Positions 1-5,669 of a DNA stretch of 7,791 nucleotides are shown piece after piece. Source of the stretch: Veillonella sp. Lineage in GTDB: Bacteria > Bacillota_C > Negativicutes > Veillonellales > Veillonellaceae. Below the pieces are notes generated by a model. That model ran no database searches and was not told the origin of the DNA. It was given only the letters and a program-made list of their open reading frames with translations. Where the stretch lies: NCBI GenBank assembly GCA_018367495.1, contig JAGZGB010000075.1:1-7791 (forward strand). Reading direction: 5' to 3'. The position numbers and the translations under genes are program-made. Numbering within the stretch: position 1 is the first letter of the stretch; the number at the start of each line of letters is the position of its first letter.

Positions 1-16
1 ATAATAAAGTATACAT

Positions 17-93
17 GCGTCTATAGCTCAGTAGGATAGAGCAGCAGTTTCCTAAACTGCGTGTCACTGGTTCGATTCCGGTTAGGCGCACCA
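17..93 (+). tRNA. tRNA-Arg, anticodon CCU
   Basis: A full cloverleaf can be drawn. The acceptor stem GCGTCTA (17-23) pairs with TAGGCGC (83-89) with one G-U pair. The D stem is GCTC/GAGC (26-29/39-42). The anticodon stem GCAGT/ACTGC (44-48/56-60) closes loop TTCCTAA, giving anticodon CCT at 51-53, which reads AGG arginine codons. The T stem ACTGG/CCGGT encloses TTCGATT. The CCA end is encoded (91-93). The promoter would lie mostly before the window. A terminator follows 14 bases later, so this tRNA is probably transcribed alone or as the last gene of its unit. Confidence 0.97.
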
Positions 94-107
94 GTATAAA
101 TGCAGTA

Positions 108-142
108 GGCATAAGGGCTTTATGGCCCTTATGCCTTTTCTT
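108..142 (+). terminator. Rho-independent terminator of the tRNA-Arg gene
   Basis: A perfect 11-bp stem, GGCATAAGGGC (108-118) with GCCCTTATGCC (125-135), closes a 6-base loop and is followed directly by TTTTCTT (136-142). It sits 15 bases after the tRNA CCA end and so ends the tRNA transcript. Confidence 0.93.
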
Positions 143-250
143 GTATTCAGCAGATTGGCTGAGTTATGCTAGTAAAAGGGATTGCTAATATAAATAGAAG
201 AACAGAAATTAATTTCCATATACTATAGAGAAATTTTATAACTGGTGTAA

Positions 251-275
251 TGTATAGATATAAAGCGTCTATACA
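251..275. repeat. Perfect 8-bp inverted repeat that reuses the tRNA 5' sequence
   Basis: TGTATAGA (251-258) and TCTATACA (268-275) are exact reverse complements around a 9-base spacer. No T-tract follows on either strand, so it is not an intrinsic terminator. The right arm with its left flank, GCGTCTATA (265-273), is identical to the first nine bases of the tRNA-Arg gene (17-25). It could be an operator or a chance match; nine bases are too few to call an attachment site. Confidence 0.5.
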
Positions 276-307
276 ATAAAAGTATATTTATTTAGCGAAT
301 AAAATAA

Positions 308-336
308 TTTTATATTTGTAGAAAAACAACTATAAT
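308..336 (+). promoter_or_regulatory. Putative promoter in the 143-567 gap
   Basis: A perfect -10 hexamer TATAAT (331-336) lies 17 bases after a weak -35-like TTTTAT (308-313). Transcription would start near 343 and run into the terminator at 568-603, giving an RNA of roughly 250 bases. In such AT-rich DNA a chance -10 match is common, hence the modest confidence. Confidence 0.4.
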
Positions 337-567
337 ATGCTATTTATTTAAGAAATTATCTTGTGTTTTCATGGTTAACGTGCTATTCTTTTTTTGTGGG
401 TACATACCATCGTTTATACTTTGTTGAGTATGCGCTTTGCATATATTTACATGTTGTGATTTCGTATGTTTTAAATCTTGTATGTTTTATAATACAAATA
501 TTGATTTTACATATTAAGGCTATAAGTATTTACGTTATGTATTTGCTTTATTTTGTATATATATTAT

Positions 568-603
568 AAAATGCCTAACTGGTTTGGTTAGGCATTTTCT
601 TTA
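568..603 (+). terminator. Rho-independent terminator without an assigned upstream gene
   Basis: A perfect 12-bp stem, AAAATGCCTAAC (568-579) with GTTAGGCATTTT (587-598), closes a 7-base loop TGGTTTG. The right arm ends in four T and is followed by CTTTATT. The A-rich left flank means it might also work on the reverse strand, though no reverse-strand gene ends here. As the tRNA already has its own terminator, this one implies a separate transcript from 143-567. Confidence 0.85.
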
Positions 604-611
604 TTGTAGAC

Positions 612-669
612 GAAACAGGTATTTGCTACCTAACGATAGAGTTATAGGTCGTAACAGTTTCTATAGAAA
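612..669 (+). promoter_or_regulatory. Foldable leader and palindrome before the NAD-precursor transporters
   Basis: Three nested stems can be drawn: GAAAC (612-616) with GTTTC (657-661), AGGTA (617-621) with TACCT (627-631), and ACGA (633-636) with TCGT (649-652). This is a compact three-way junction about 60 bases before the niaX-like start. Overlapping its 3' end is the perfect 12-bp palindrome TTTCTATAGAAA (658-669). The stems are short and I do not recognise a known riboswitch consensus. The element may be an RNA control element, a DNA operator, or chance pairing in AT-rich DNA. Confidence 0.35.
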
Positions 670-689
670 GAAAATTTTATCTAGTAGTG

Positions 690-703
690 TAATATCTATA
701 TTA
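690..703. promoter_or_regulatory. Dyad TAATAT-CT-ATATTA just upstream of the niaX-like gene
   Basis: TAATAT (690-695) and ATATTA (698-703) are exact inverted repeats with a 2-base centre, 17 bases before the ATG. The site is placed where a repressor would block transcription, but it is purely AT and could be chance. The ribosome binding site AAAGG (710-714) follows. Confidence 0.3.
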
Positions 704-720
704 AAATCTAAAGGTATAAA

Positions 721-1275
721 ATGATGAAGTTTAAGACTAATTTGTGGATTAGTAGTATTGTTATTGGTATGTCTATTTTAATCCCTTTTTATACACCCTT
801 TAAATTGGTTATACCACCTGCATCTTATATATTATTTAGCTATATTTCAGTTTTTCTGGCTCTTTATTACTCATGGCGTCTAGCATTAAGTGCAGTGCTT
901 TGTATGGCTATTGCATTATATAGTGCACATTTTCCACTTAGCATAGTAGCTGAATGCCTTTCACATTTATTGTTAGCTATTGTTGGTTCCTCCTATATTA
1001 GGAATCATGCTGACATATTGAACTCTGTTCGGTCATATATACCGTTTTGTATACGAATGGCCTGTTTGGTTGCATTGGGGGAAATGGGTGTATCCATGCT
1101 TATTTTCTTTATAAAGCATGATATTACTCCTAATACCGTTTTTGTAGCCTTAATTTTAGTTGGTGGAGTGGCTTTGGTTCATAGTTTTATTGAGGGCATG
1201 ATTGGATATATCCTGTATAAAGTGATTAATAAAGTATGGGGATTATGTTCGCGTAGAAAGCATGTTAATACTTAA
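721..1275 (+). CDS. NiaX-like ECF transporter S component (probable niacin uptake)
   Basis: This 184-residue protein is almost entirely hydrophobic, with about six predicted membrane segments (roughly residues 8-24, 30-50, 52-68, 72-92, 108-131 and 139-165) and a basic tail. That is the size and shape of an ECF substrate-binding (S) subunit, which binds a vitamin and docks on a shared EcfT/EcfA energising module encoded elsewhere. The stretch around residues 26-90 (PFKLVIPPASY, then HFPLSIVAE and LSH) resembles the niacin-specific NiaX family from memory. The neighbouring pnuC gene, also for an NAD precursor, supports that substrate. RBS AAAGG lies 6 bases before ATG 721; the second ATG at 724 is an equally possible start. 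It is probably co-transcribed with pnuC, 50 bases downstream. The S-component call is firmer than the niacin assignment. Confidence 0.7.
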   Translation: MMKFKTNLWISSIVIGMSILIPFYTPFKLVIPPASYILFSYISVFLALYYSWRLALSAVLCMAIALYSAHFPLSIVAECLSHLLLAIVGSSYIRNHADILNSVRSYIPFCIRMACLVALGEMGVSMLIFFIKHDITPNTVFVALILVGGVALVHSFIEGMIGYILYKVINKVWGLCSRRKHVNT

Positions 1276-1325
1276 TACAGGAATTGAAAAAATATATATT
1301 ACATTGACGTAGAAAGGGTACGCAT

Positions 1326-2042
1326 ATGGAACGGTATTTAAAACAATTTGCTACTTCAAAATGGTTTGATTTGGTGGGTGTGGTACTTGTTGTTGGCATA
1401 GCAATTTCTGCAGGCTATCTCAACTCACGACTTGAGAAATTTGTGGACTGGGGTCCTTGGACCGCTTTGGTTCCATTTGGGGTTATTTCTGTTATCAATG
1501 TTGGTATATCAATGTTGTCTACCCGTTTTACAGGTCAATTGAATAAATGGGGTAATTACTTAGGGATTGTTAATACTGTTTTATCAGGTGTAATTGATTT
1601 TATTTTAGGAAATAAAGCAGCTATCATCACGTATCCTGTAACATTCATTATTTATACTTTTGCTATAAAAAAATGGAAAGCCTCCCATGATGGGATTCCT
1701 AATACAATGAGTGTATCTCAAAAAAGATTGGTTGGCGTGTGTGTTACAGTGCTTGCTTTTATTTTTTCAATCATTGCTAATTTTATAGGGTTTAATGGTC
1801 ATATTAATTTCTTAGCAATTCTTACGACTATTGTGTTTGCCTTATCATTGATAGCCAATATTTTTAATGCGCTTAAATTAAATACACAATGGCCATTTTG
1901 GATGATCTATAATATTATTCAGCTTATTAAGGCTTTAACGCAAGGAAATTTTGCTAATGTTGGTAAATATATTTTTTATATCCTTAATGCTATTGGTGCC
2001 TTATTATTTTGGAATGATAAAAAAGAAGAGAAACTATTTTAG
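1326..2042 (+). CDS. pnuC: PnuC-family nicotinamide riboside/mononucleotide transporter
   Basis: This 238-residue inner-membrane protein is a facilitator for nicotinamide riboside or a related NAD precursor; in this family uptake is driven by phosphorylation inside the cell. It has about seven to eight hydrophobic segments (around residues 12-31, 43-64, 77-94, 97-114, 135-155, 160-183, 189-205 and 213-230). The family's WxxW motif with its trailing Asn is clear: W189-P-F-W192 then Y195-N196, followed by GKYIFY and the closing FWNDKKE at the C terminus. Length is normal for the family. The ATG is preceded by AGAAAGGG (1311-1318) at 7 bases. It lies 50 bases after the NiaX-like gene with no terminator between, so the two likely form an operon for NAD-precursor salvage. 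No clear terminator follows directly after its stop. Whether it prefers the riboside or the mononucleotide cannot be read from the sequence. Confidence 0.92.
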   Translation: MERYLKQFATSKWFDLVGVVLVVGIAISAGYLNSRLEKFVDWGPWTALVPFGVISVINVGISMLSTRFTGQLNKWGNYLGIVNTVLSGVIDFILGNKAAIITYPVTFIIYTFAIKKWKASHDGIPNTMSVSQKRLVGVCVTVLAFIFSIIANFIGFNGHINFLAILTTIVFALSLIANIFNALKLNTQWPFWMIYNIIQLIKALTQGNFANVGKYIFYILNAIGALLFWNDKKEEKLF

Positions 2043-2122
2043 TTATATTCTTATAGCGAAGAAGTTTTATTTTAGTTGTTTCAAAATTATTGAGTAAAGT
2101 GTATGGGGCAGATATTGTATTC

Positions 2123-2151
2123 TTGCAATTTGTAATGAGCAGAATTATAAT
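2123..2151 (+). promoter_or_regulatory. Strong sigma-70-type promoter of the adhesin gene
   Basis: TTGCAA (2123-2128) and a perfect TATAAT (2146-2151) are separated by exactly 17 bases. Transcription would begin near 2158, leaving a leader of about 140 bases before the ATG at 2298. Confidence 0.75.
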
Positions 2152-2156
2152 AAAGG

Positions 2157-2199
2157 TAATATTCATATAATATTCATGTTTTAGAACGTAAAACGTAAA
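2157..2199 (+). repeat. Short direct repeats at the adhesin transcription start
   Basis: TAATATTCAT occurs at 2157-2166 and again at 2168-2177, an 11-base period that puts both copies on one face of the helix at the expected +1 site. Slightly downstream ACGTAAA is tandemly repeated (2186-2192 and 2193-2199). The first pair has the spacing of a regulator binding site; the second could be chance. Confidence 0.5.
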
Positions 2200-2221
2200 A
2201 AGTGTATAAAGAGTTGTAAAG

Positions 2222-2257
2222 AGATTCAGGTTTTACTAGATAAATTTGAATCTTTTT
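2222..2257 (+). terminator. Weak hairpin plus T-run inside the adhesin leader
   Basis: AGATTCA (2222-2228) pairs with TGAATCT (2247-2253) around an 18-base loop, and five T (2253-2257) follow. The long loop and AT-rich stem make a poor terminator. It could be a leaky attenuator in the adhesin leader, or the belated terminator of the niaX-pnuC transcript. Confidence 0.35.
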
Positions 2258-2297
2258 GTGTTTACAATTAGGGTGTGTCTTAAAAGGGATAAAATAC

Positions 2298-4064
2298 ATG
2301 AAAAAAGAATTACTTTTAACTGCTATGATTATTGCAAGTGTTACTACAACGGGCTTTGCAGCATCCAATTTAGATATTAGTGCTACAACTGCTGCGCCAT
2401 TAAGCATGAAAAATTCTATTGCATATGGTGGGGATAATAAAATTGAGAGCGGTATTGGATCTCCTGTAGCAAATATATTGCTTGGTGGCGACAAGAATAC
2501 CATTCGAGCTTCTGCTTCTAATAGTATCACTTCTGGTATTAATAATACTGCATCTGGTCCAGGTAGCATCGTATCAGGTTGGTATAATCAAAACTCTGCT
2601 ACTCACAGCTTGGTAGTAGGTACTAGCAATATTGTTGGTGGTACTAATAATATCGTAGGCGGCTTTAACCATGCTAATAATGATAATGCGATTAATTCTT
2701 TATTAGTTGGTACACATAATAGTATTGATGGACATGACTCTGTGGCTTTGGGCAAGAATAATACCATTAAAGGTAATAATGCTTTAGTAGGTGGTACTGG
2801 TGCCAAGGTTCAAGGTAATAATGCTATCGCTTTTGGTGATGGTGCTAAAGCAATATACGATGATGTGTATGCGATTGGTCATAATGCTGAAGCAACTGCT
2901 CAAAATACCGTTGCTATTGGTAACAATGCAACTGCCGCTGGCATTGATTCTATTGCTATTGGTAAAGCAGCAAATATTGGCAAAGCTGGGAGCATTGTAA
3001 TCGGCAGAAAGACAACAGCTGGTGAACTAGCTGTGTCCGTTGGTACTGATTCTGAAGCAATGGGCTGGGGTGGTACTGCAGTAGGTACTATTTCTAAAGC
3101 AAGTGGAGTTCAATCTACAGCTATTGGTAACAATGCACAAGCATCTGATACGTATTCTACAGCACTTGGTATTTCTTCTGTAGCATCTGGTAGAGCAGCT
3201 AATGCAATTGGTCTTTCTAAGGCGACAGGCTATGCATCTAATGCTATTGGTTTTGTAGCGGAGGCTTCTGGTAAAAGGGCTACTGCCATAGGCGATACAG
3301 CTAAAGCGCTTAATGAAAATTCCATCGCTATTGGTACGAATGCGAAGGCTGCCACAGACAATAGCATTGCACTCGGTGCTAAGTCTGTTACTGGTACAGC
3401 CGTATCTACTAGTTCCGGTGTCATCGGTGGTAGAACCTATAACTTTGCTGGTGGAAATGCGGTAGGTACATTGAGCATTGGTGATAGTGGTGCAGAACGT
3501 ACGATTACAAATGTAGCGGCAGGCCGTGTATCTGCAACCTCTACTGATGCAGTCAATGGATCTCAACTACATGCTATTAAAGATGTGGTAGATAATCATG
3601 AAAACCGTATCACTACCATAGAAGGCGATATTAATACGTTAAATAATCGTATTATTAATGGTGGAGCGAATAGCTTGAATGAAGCTAAAGCGTATACTGA
3701 TCAACAAGTGTCTAGCGTAGCGGCGGCTTCTGCAGCACTCGCTGGCTTGCATCCATTAGATTTCGATAAACATGACAAATGGTCCTACTCTGTTGGCTTT
3801 GGTAATTATAAAAATGCTAATGCAGCAGCTTTAGGTGCCTTCTACCGCCCTAATAAAAATACAATGTTTAATGCGGCTACTACCGTTGGTAATGGTCGTA
3901 ACACTATCAGCTTAGGTGCTAATTTTAAATTTGGTAAAAGCTCCGAAGAGGTAACTACTGAAGATGCAGCACAACTCAAGAAAGATATGAAAGACCTATC
4001 TGAAAAATATAATGAGTTAGAACGAAAATATAATGAATTGGCAGCTAAATTAGAATCTAAATAA
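2298..4064 (+). CDS. YadA/Hag-like trimeric autotransporter adhesin with C-terminal coil
   Basis: This 588-residue surface adhesin (type Vc secretion) should be exported by Sec and anchored as a trimer in the outer membrane. A signal peptide spans residues 1-21 (KKE, hydrophobic core, cut near GFA). The head (about 38-361) is a YadA-type beta-roll with one turn per 14 residues. Its A-I/V-G steps recur at about 178, 192, 206, 220, 234, 247, 261, 275, 289, 303, 316, 330, 344 and 358; the first turns (38-175) are degenerate, with LVVG and IVGG. A neck (about 395-425) carries ITNVAAGR and DAVNGSQL, then a short coiled stalk (425-475). The four-strand YadA anchor covers about 475-546 and ends in NFKFG. 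Unusually a further 39 residues follow, holding heptads (MKDLSEK, YNELERK, YNELAAK). ATG 2298 is chosen because AAAAGGG (2282-2288) lies 9 bases before it and the signal peptide starts there; an upstream TTG in frame is not used. Related proteins in Veillonella bind streptococci and host cells. The target here is unknown. Confidence 0.93.
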   Translation: MKKELLLTAMIIASVTTTGFAASNLDISATTAAPLSMKNSIAYGGDNKIESGIGSPVANILLGGDKNTIRASASNSITSGINNTASGPGSIVSGWYNQNSATHSLVVGTSNIVGGTNNIVGGFNHANNDNAINSLLVGTHNSIDGHDSVALGKNNTIKGNNALVGGTGAKVQGNNAIAFGDGAKAIYDDVYAIGHNAEATAQNTVAIGNNATAAGIDSIAIGKAANIGKAGSIVIGRKTTAGELAVSVGTDSEAMGWGGTAVGTISKASGVQSTAIGNNAQASDTYSTALGISSVASGRAANAIGLSKATGYASNAIGFVAEASGKRATAIGDTAKALNENSIAIGTNAKAATDNSIALGAKSVTGTAVSTSSGVIGGRTYNFAGGNAVGTLSIGDSGAERTITNVAAGRVSATSTDAVNGSQLHAIKDVVDNHENRITTIEGDINTLNNRIINGGANSLNEAKAYTDQQVSSVAAASAALAGLHPLDFDKHDKWSYSVGFGNYKNANAAALGAFYRPNKNTMFNAATTVGNGRNTISLGANFKFGKSSEEVTTEDAAQLKKDMKDLSEKYNELERKYNELAAKLESK

Positions 4065-4090
4065 ATTAGAACCTAAATAAGAATCCAAAT
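4047..4090 (+). repeat. 16-bp tandem duplication across the adhesin stop codon
   Basis: AAATTAGAATCTAAAT (4047-4062) is followed by AAATTAGAACCTAAAT (4063-4078), with one change, and then by a shortened third copy (4079-4090, four bases missing). The TAA of the gene starts in the first copy. The second copy would read LEPK-stop, echoing the real end LESK-stop but in another frame. It looks like replication slippage at the 3' end of the gene. Confidence 0.75.
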
Positions 4091-4099
4091 AGTGTGATC

Positions 4100-4137
4100 A
4101 ATACCCCTACAAGACGTATCTTGTAGGGGTATTTTTT
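4100..4137 (+). terminator. Strong Rho-independent terminator of the adhesin gene
   Basis: A perfect 15-bp stem (4100-4114 with 4119-4133), containing ACCCCTACAAGA and its complement, closes a tetraloop CGTA and ends in six T (4132-4137). It lies 35 bases after the adhesin stop and separates the adhesin from the downstream array. Confidence 0.96.
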
Positions 4138-4140
4138 CTA

Positions 4141-4222
4141 TTAAATATGAAAGTACAGTGTCTTTATAATATGTATTTCTTTTAAATGTAAAAGTGCGGT
4201 ACTTTTATTATAAGTATTCCTT
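4141..4222 (+). repeat. Imperfect tandem duplication of 41 bp before the small-gene array
   Basis: Unit 1 (4141-4181) and unit 2 (4182-4222) abut and align without gaps at 31 of 41 positions. Eight of the ten differences are transitions, as in an old duplication. Both start TTAAAT and end in a T-rich TCTT/CCTT block. Unit 1 holds TATAAT (4165-4170) where unit 2 has TATTAT. Unit 2 also holds a 6-bp hairpin, AAAAGT/ACTTTT (4190-4195/4201-4206). The duplication spans the promoter region of the array. Confidence 0.8.
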
Positions 4223-4236
4223 AATAATGATATAAT
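4208..4236 (+). promoter_or_regulatory. Putative promoter of the small-gene array
   Basis: A perfect TATAAT (4231-4236) lies 17 bases after the weak -35-like TTATAA (4208-4213), giving a start near 4243 and a leader of about 53 bases. TACATATT is repeated at 4242-4249 and 4254-4261 (12-base period) right at the expected start, an arrangement that parallels the adhesin promoter. A second -10-like TATAAT at 4165-4170 in repeat unit 1 could be an alternative promoter. Confidence 0.5.
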
Positions 4237-4295
4237 TAAGATACATATTCAGTTACATATTACAGGTAAGCGACGGTATATAGTGGAGAGTGTAT

Positions 4296-5126
4296 ATGAG
4301 CTTTTACAATTGGATCCAAGAAAAACTATTTGATGATTACGAAGAATGGCATATGAAGTGCCCTGATTACAATCGAAATGGTTTTAATATAGTAGGAATA
4401 GATAATACCCTAAAGGCTATGCATGATGGATTTTTCATGTATATAGAATTGTATCCACCTCATGCCATCGATGGATGTACAGCCATGAAAGCACGTGTAG
4501 GTAAAACGCAGGATGCAGTAGATTTATTCTTAGATATAGATGGTAAGACCTATCGTATGGCTGATGTAAGTTATCCTGATGCAGTGAAGATGATGCGGGC
4601 CTTTGTGAAAAAACGCAGAGTACCTGATTGTAGTTCGTGTGTGGAAGTAGCGTATCTAGATATCGATCAGACGAAACTGACATTTACAGAGTTAGCAATG
4701 TTGTTGCTAGGCGATGCTAAACAAGCTAAATCGTTTATGACCAAGGCTAAGTTGCGTTCCATGGAAGAATTAGAAGATAGTTGGTGGAACTTCTATGAGA
4801 AACTAGTCTCTAAAGGGTATGCCGTAGAGTTAAGCCATAAATGTGAACTAGAGGATTTTATTTATTATGTACAGAAGTTAATACGTAACAAGTCTTTAGA
4901 TACTAGTGAAGGTCTAACTATTGCTCCAGCAGCATTAGATGAAGCTCAAGTTATTATGGACTGGTGTGCTGACCTTAATTCTACGTGGGAAAACTATACG
5001 TTAGCAGGCATGGACATAGGAACCGATAGCTTTGTACTTATGGTGCTTTCAAATGAGGAATTCAAAAGAGCCAAAGAACTAGCGAAAGAATTAGTACATA
5101 GAATAGATGTAGCTGAACGCTTGTGA
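4296..5126 (+). CDS. Uncharacterised soluble protein, first gene of the array
   Basis: I do not recognise this 276-residue protein with confidence. It has no signal peptide or membrane segment and appears cytosolic and two-part. Residues 1-125 are mixed alpha/beta and Cys-containing (C22, C61, C112, C115). Residues 150-276 hold SWWNFYEKL, a GYAVELSHKCELEDF stretch, a DWCADLN segment (222-228) and a MDIGTDSFVLMV strand (239-250) before a charged C-terminal helix. The second half is faintly like the DUF6630-type proteins found in immunity-gene neighbourhoods, from memory only. ATG 4296 is preferred over an in-frame GTG six bases earlier because GGAG (4285-4288) sits 7 bases before it. It opens a run of same-strand genes with near-identical ribosome binding sites, so it is likely co-transcribed with them. 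Its role, possibly immunity to a toxin, is inference. Confidence 0.8.
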   Translation: MSFYNWIQEKLFDDYEEWHMKCPDYNRNGFNIVGIDNTLKAMHDGFFMYIELYPPHAIDGCTAMKARVGKTQDAVDLFLDIDGKTYRMADVSYPDAVKMMRAFVKKRRVPDCSSCVEVAYLDIDQTKLTFTELAMLLLGDAKQAKSFMTKAKLRSMEELEDSWWNFYEKLVSKGYAVELSHKCELEDFIYYVQKLIRNKSLDTSEGLTIAPAALDEAQVIMDWCADLNSTWENYTLAGMDIGTDSFVLMVLSNEEFKRAKELAKELVHRIDVAERL

Positions 5127-5144
5127 TGAATAGGAGAGAGTCAT

Positions 5145-5648
5145 ATGAATATTGTACGTCTACCAGAATATGAAGCAGAGTTTGAGCCGGAAGTGTTTGA
5201 AATCTATGCATTGCCGCGAATGGGGCTAGTCCTTATTTGAAAACCCCTAAATACCTTCATACCGACAGGGGTGACTTCCTGTTAAATCGAGAGTATCAAT
5301 ATTACACAGCGAGAATTGATGATTATGCAGTCACCCTTGATGTAGACGAGGGTTCTGATGAAAGCTGCACCGTTGCATTGGAGGCTTTCAATAAAATTGA
5401 TAATTTCAAAGAATTTGAACAACGAATTAGCGCATACATTAGTGAACACTTACTAGACCTCGCTAACGATTGGCTCGACAATGATGACCAAGATCCGATT
5501 ACGGCAGAAATATTTGCTAAGCGTATTACTATGGGCGAATTGGCGTTTCGTAATGATGGCCCCATATGACGATATTTTCTGGGGACACTGCATACTAGCC
5601 AATATTGATGCGGATGGGAAGCCTGTACACGCTGATATTGCAGGATAA
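5145..5648 (+). pseudogene. DUF2262-like gene broken by two compensating frameshifts
   Basis: The gene starts at ATG 5145, 6 bases after GGAGAGAG, and reads MNIVRLPEYEAEFEPEV before stopping at TGA 5238. Similarity-like sequence continues in another frame (open from 5201 to 5569) and then returns to the first frame to end at TAA 5646. Restoring one G to the GGGG run at 5222-5225 and removing one C from the CCCC run at 5560-5563 gives one open frame of 167 residues. Its end reads DGPYDDIFWGHCILANIDADG, then HADIAG, which matches my memory of the DUF2262 family (FWGHxI with a closing D-x-IAG). Both breaks fall at G/C homopolymers, so this is either real slippage decay or a sequencing artefact. 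It lies 18 bases after the preceding gene and 21 before the next. DUF2262 has no established biochemical function; here it may be a dead immunity-type gene. Confidence 0.75.
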
Positions 5649-5669
5649 TAATTTTAACGGAGAGAGACG

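Larger units (their letters stand above)
143..567. other. AT-rich intergenic region without a convincing protein gene
   Basis: This stretch lies between two intrinsic terminators. It is strongly T-rich on the + strand in its second half. A GTG-initiated frame at 363-569 would encode 68 hydrophobic residues and stops exactly where the following terminator stem begins. It has no clear ribosome binding site, and its Phe/Leu/Ile/Tyr-rich composition is what T-rich DNA gives by chance, so it is not called as a gene. A promoter-like site (308-336), a hairpin (251-275) and a 10-bp direct repeat GTATGTTTTA (464-473 and 480-489) are the only other structures seen. The block from about 343 to 603 could be a small RNA or small membrane-peptide gene. 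Confidence 0.6.

Noticed and set aside
17..275. tRNA-associated attachment site (GCGTCTATA at 17-25 and 265-273)
   Set aside because: The match is only nine bases and involves the 5' end of the tRNA rather than its 3' end; no integrase or mobile-element gene is visible.
363..569. 68-residue hydrophobic frame starting at GTG
   Set aside because: No convincing ribosome binding site, composition explained by T-rich DNA, and no internal ATG start in frame near the beginning; kept only as a possibility within a small-RNA candidate.
2256..2297. Upstream TTG extension of the adhesin reading frame
   Set aside because: The extension would put 14 residues before the signal peptide and starts inside the T-run of the leader hairpin; ATG 2298 has a good ribosome binding site.
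2174..2569. Reverse-strand open frame of 131 codons across the adhesin start
   Set aside because: It lies opposite the signal peptide and head of a clear adhesin gene, has no ribosome binding site or family resemblance, and covers the adhesin promoter region.
3027..3566. Reverse-strand open frame of 179 codons within the adhesin head
   Set aside because: Its Cys/Arg/Ser/Thr-rich composition is the antisense of the Ala-Ile-Gly repeats; long shadow frames are expected opposite periodic coding sequence.
5553..5648. Separate short gene starting at ATG 5553 or 5556
   Set aside because: Its product is the conserved end (FWGH...IAG) of the frameshifted DUF2262-like gene and it has no ribosome binding site of its own.
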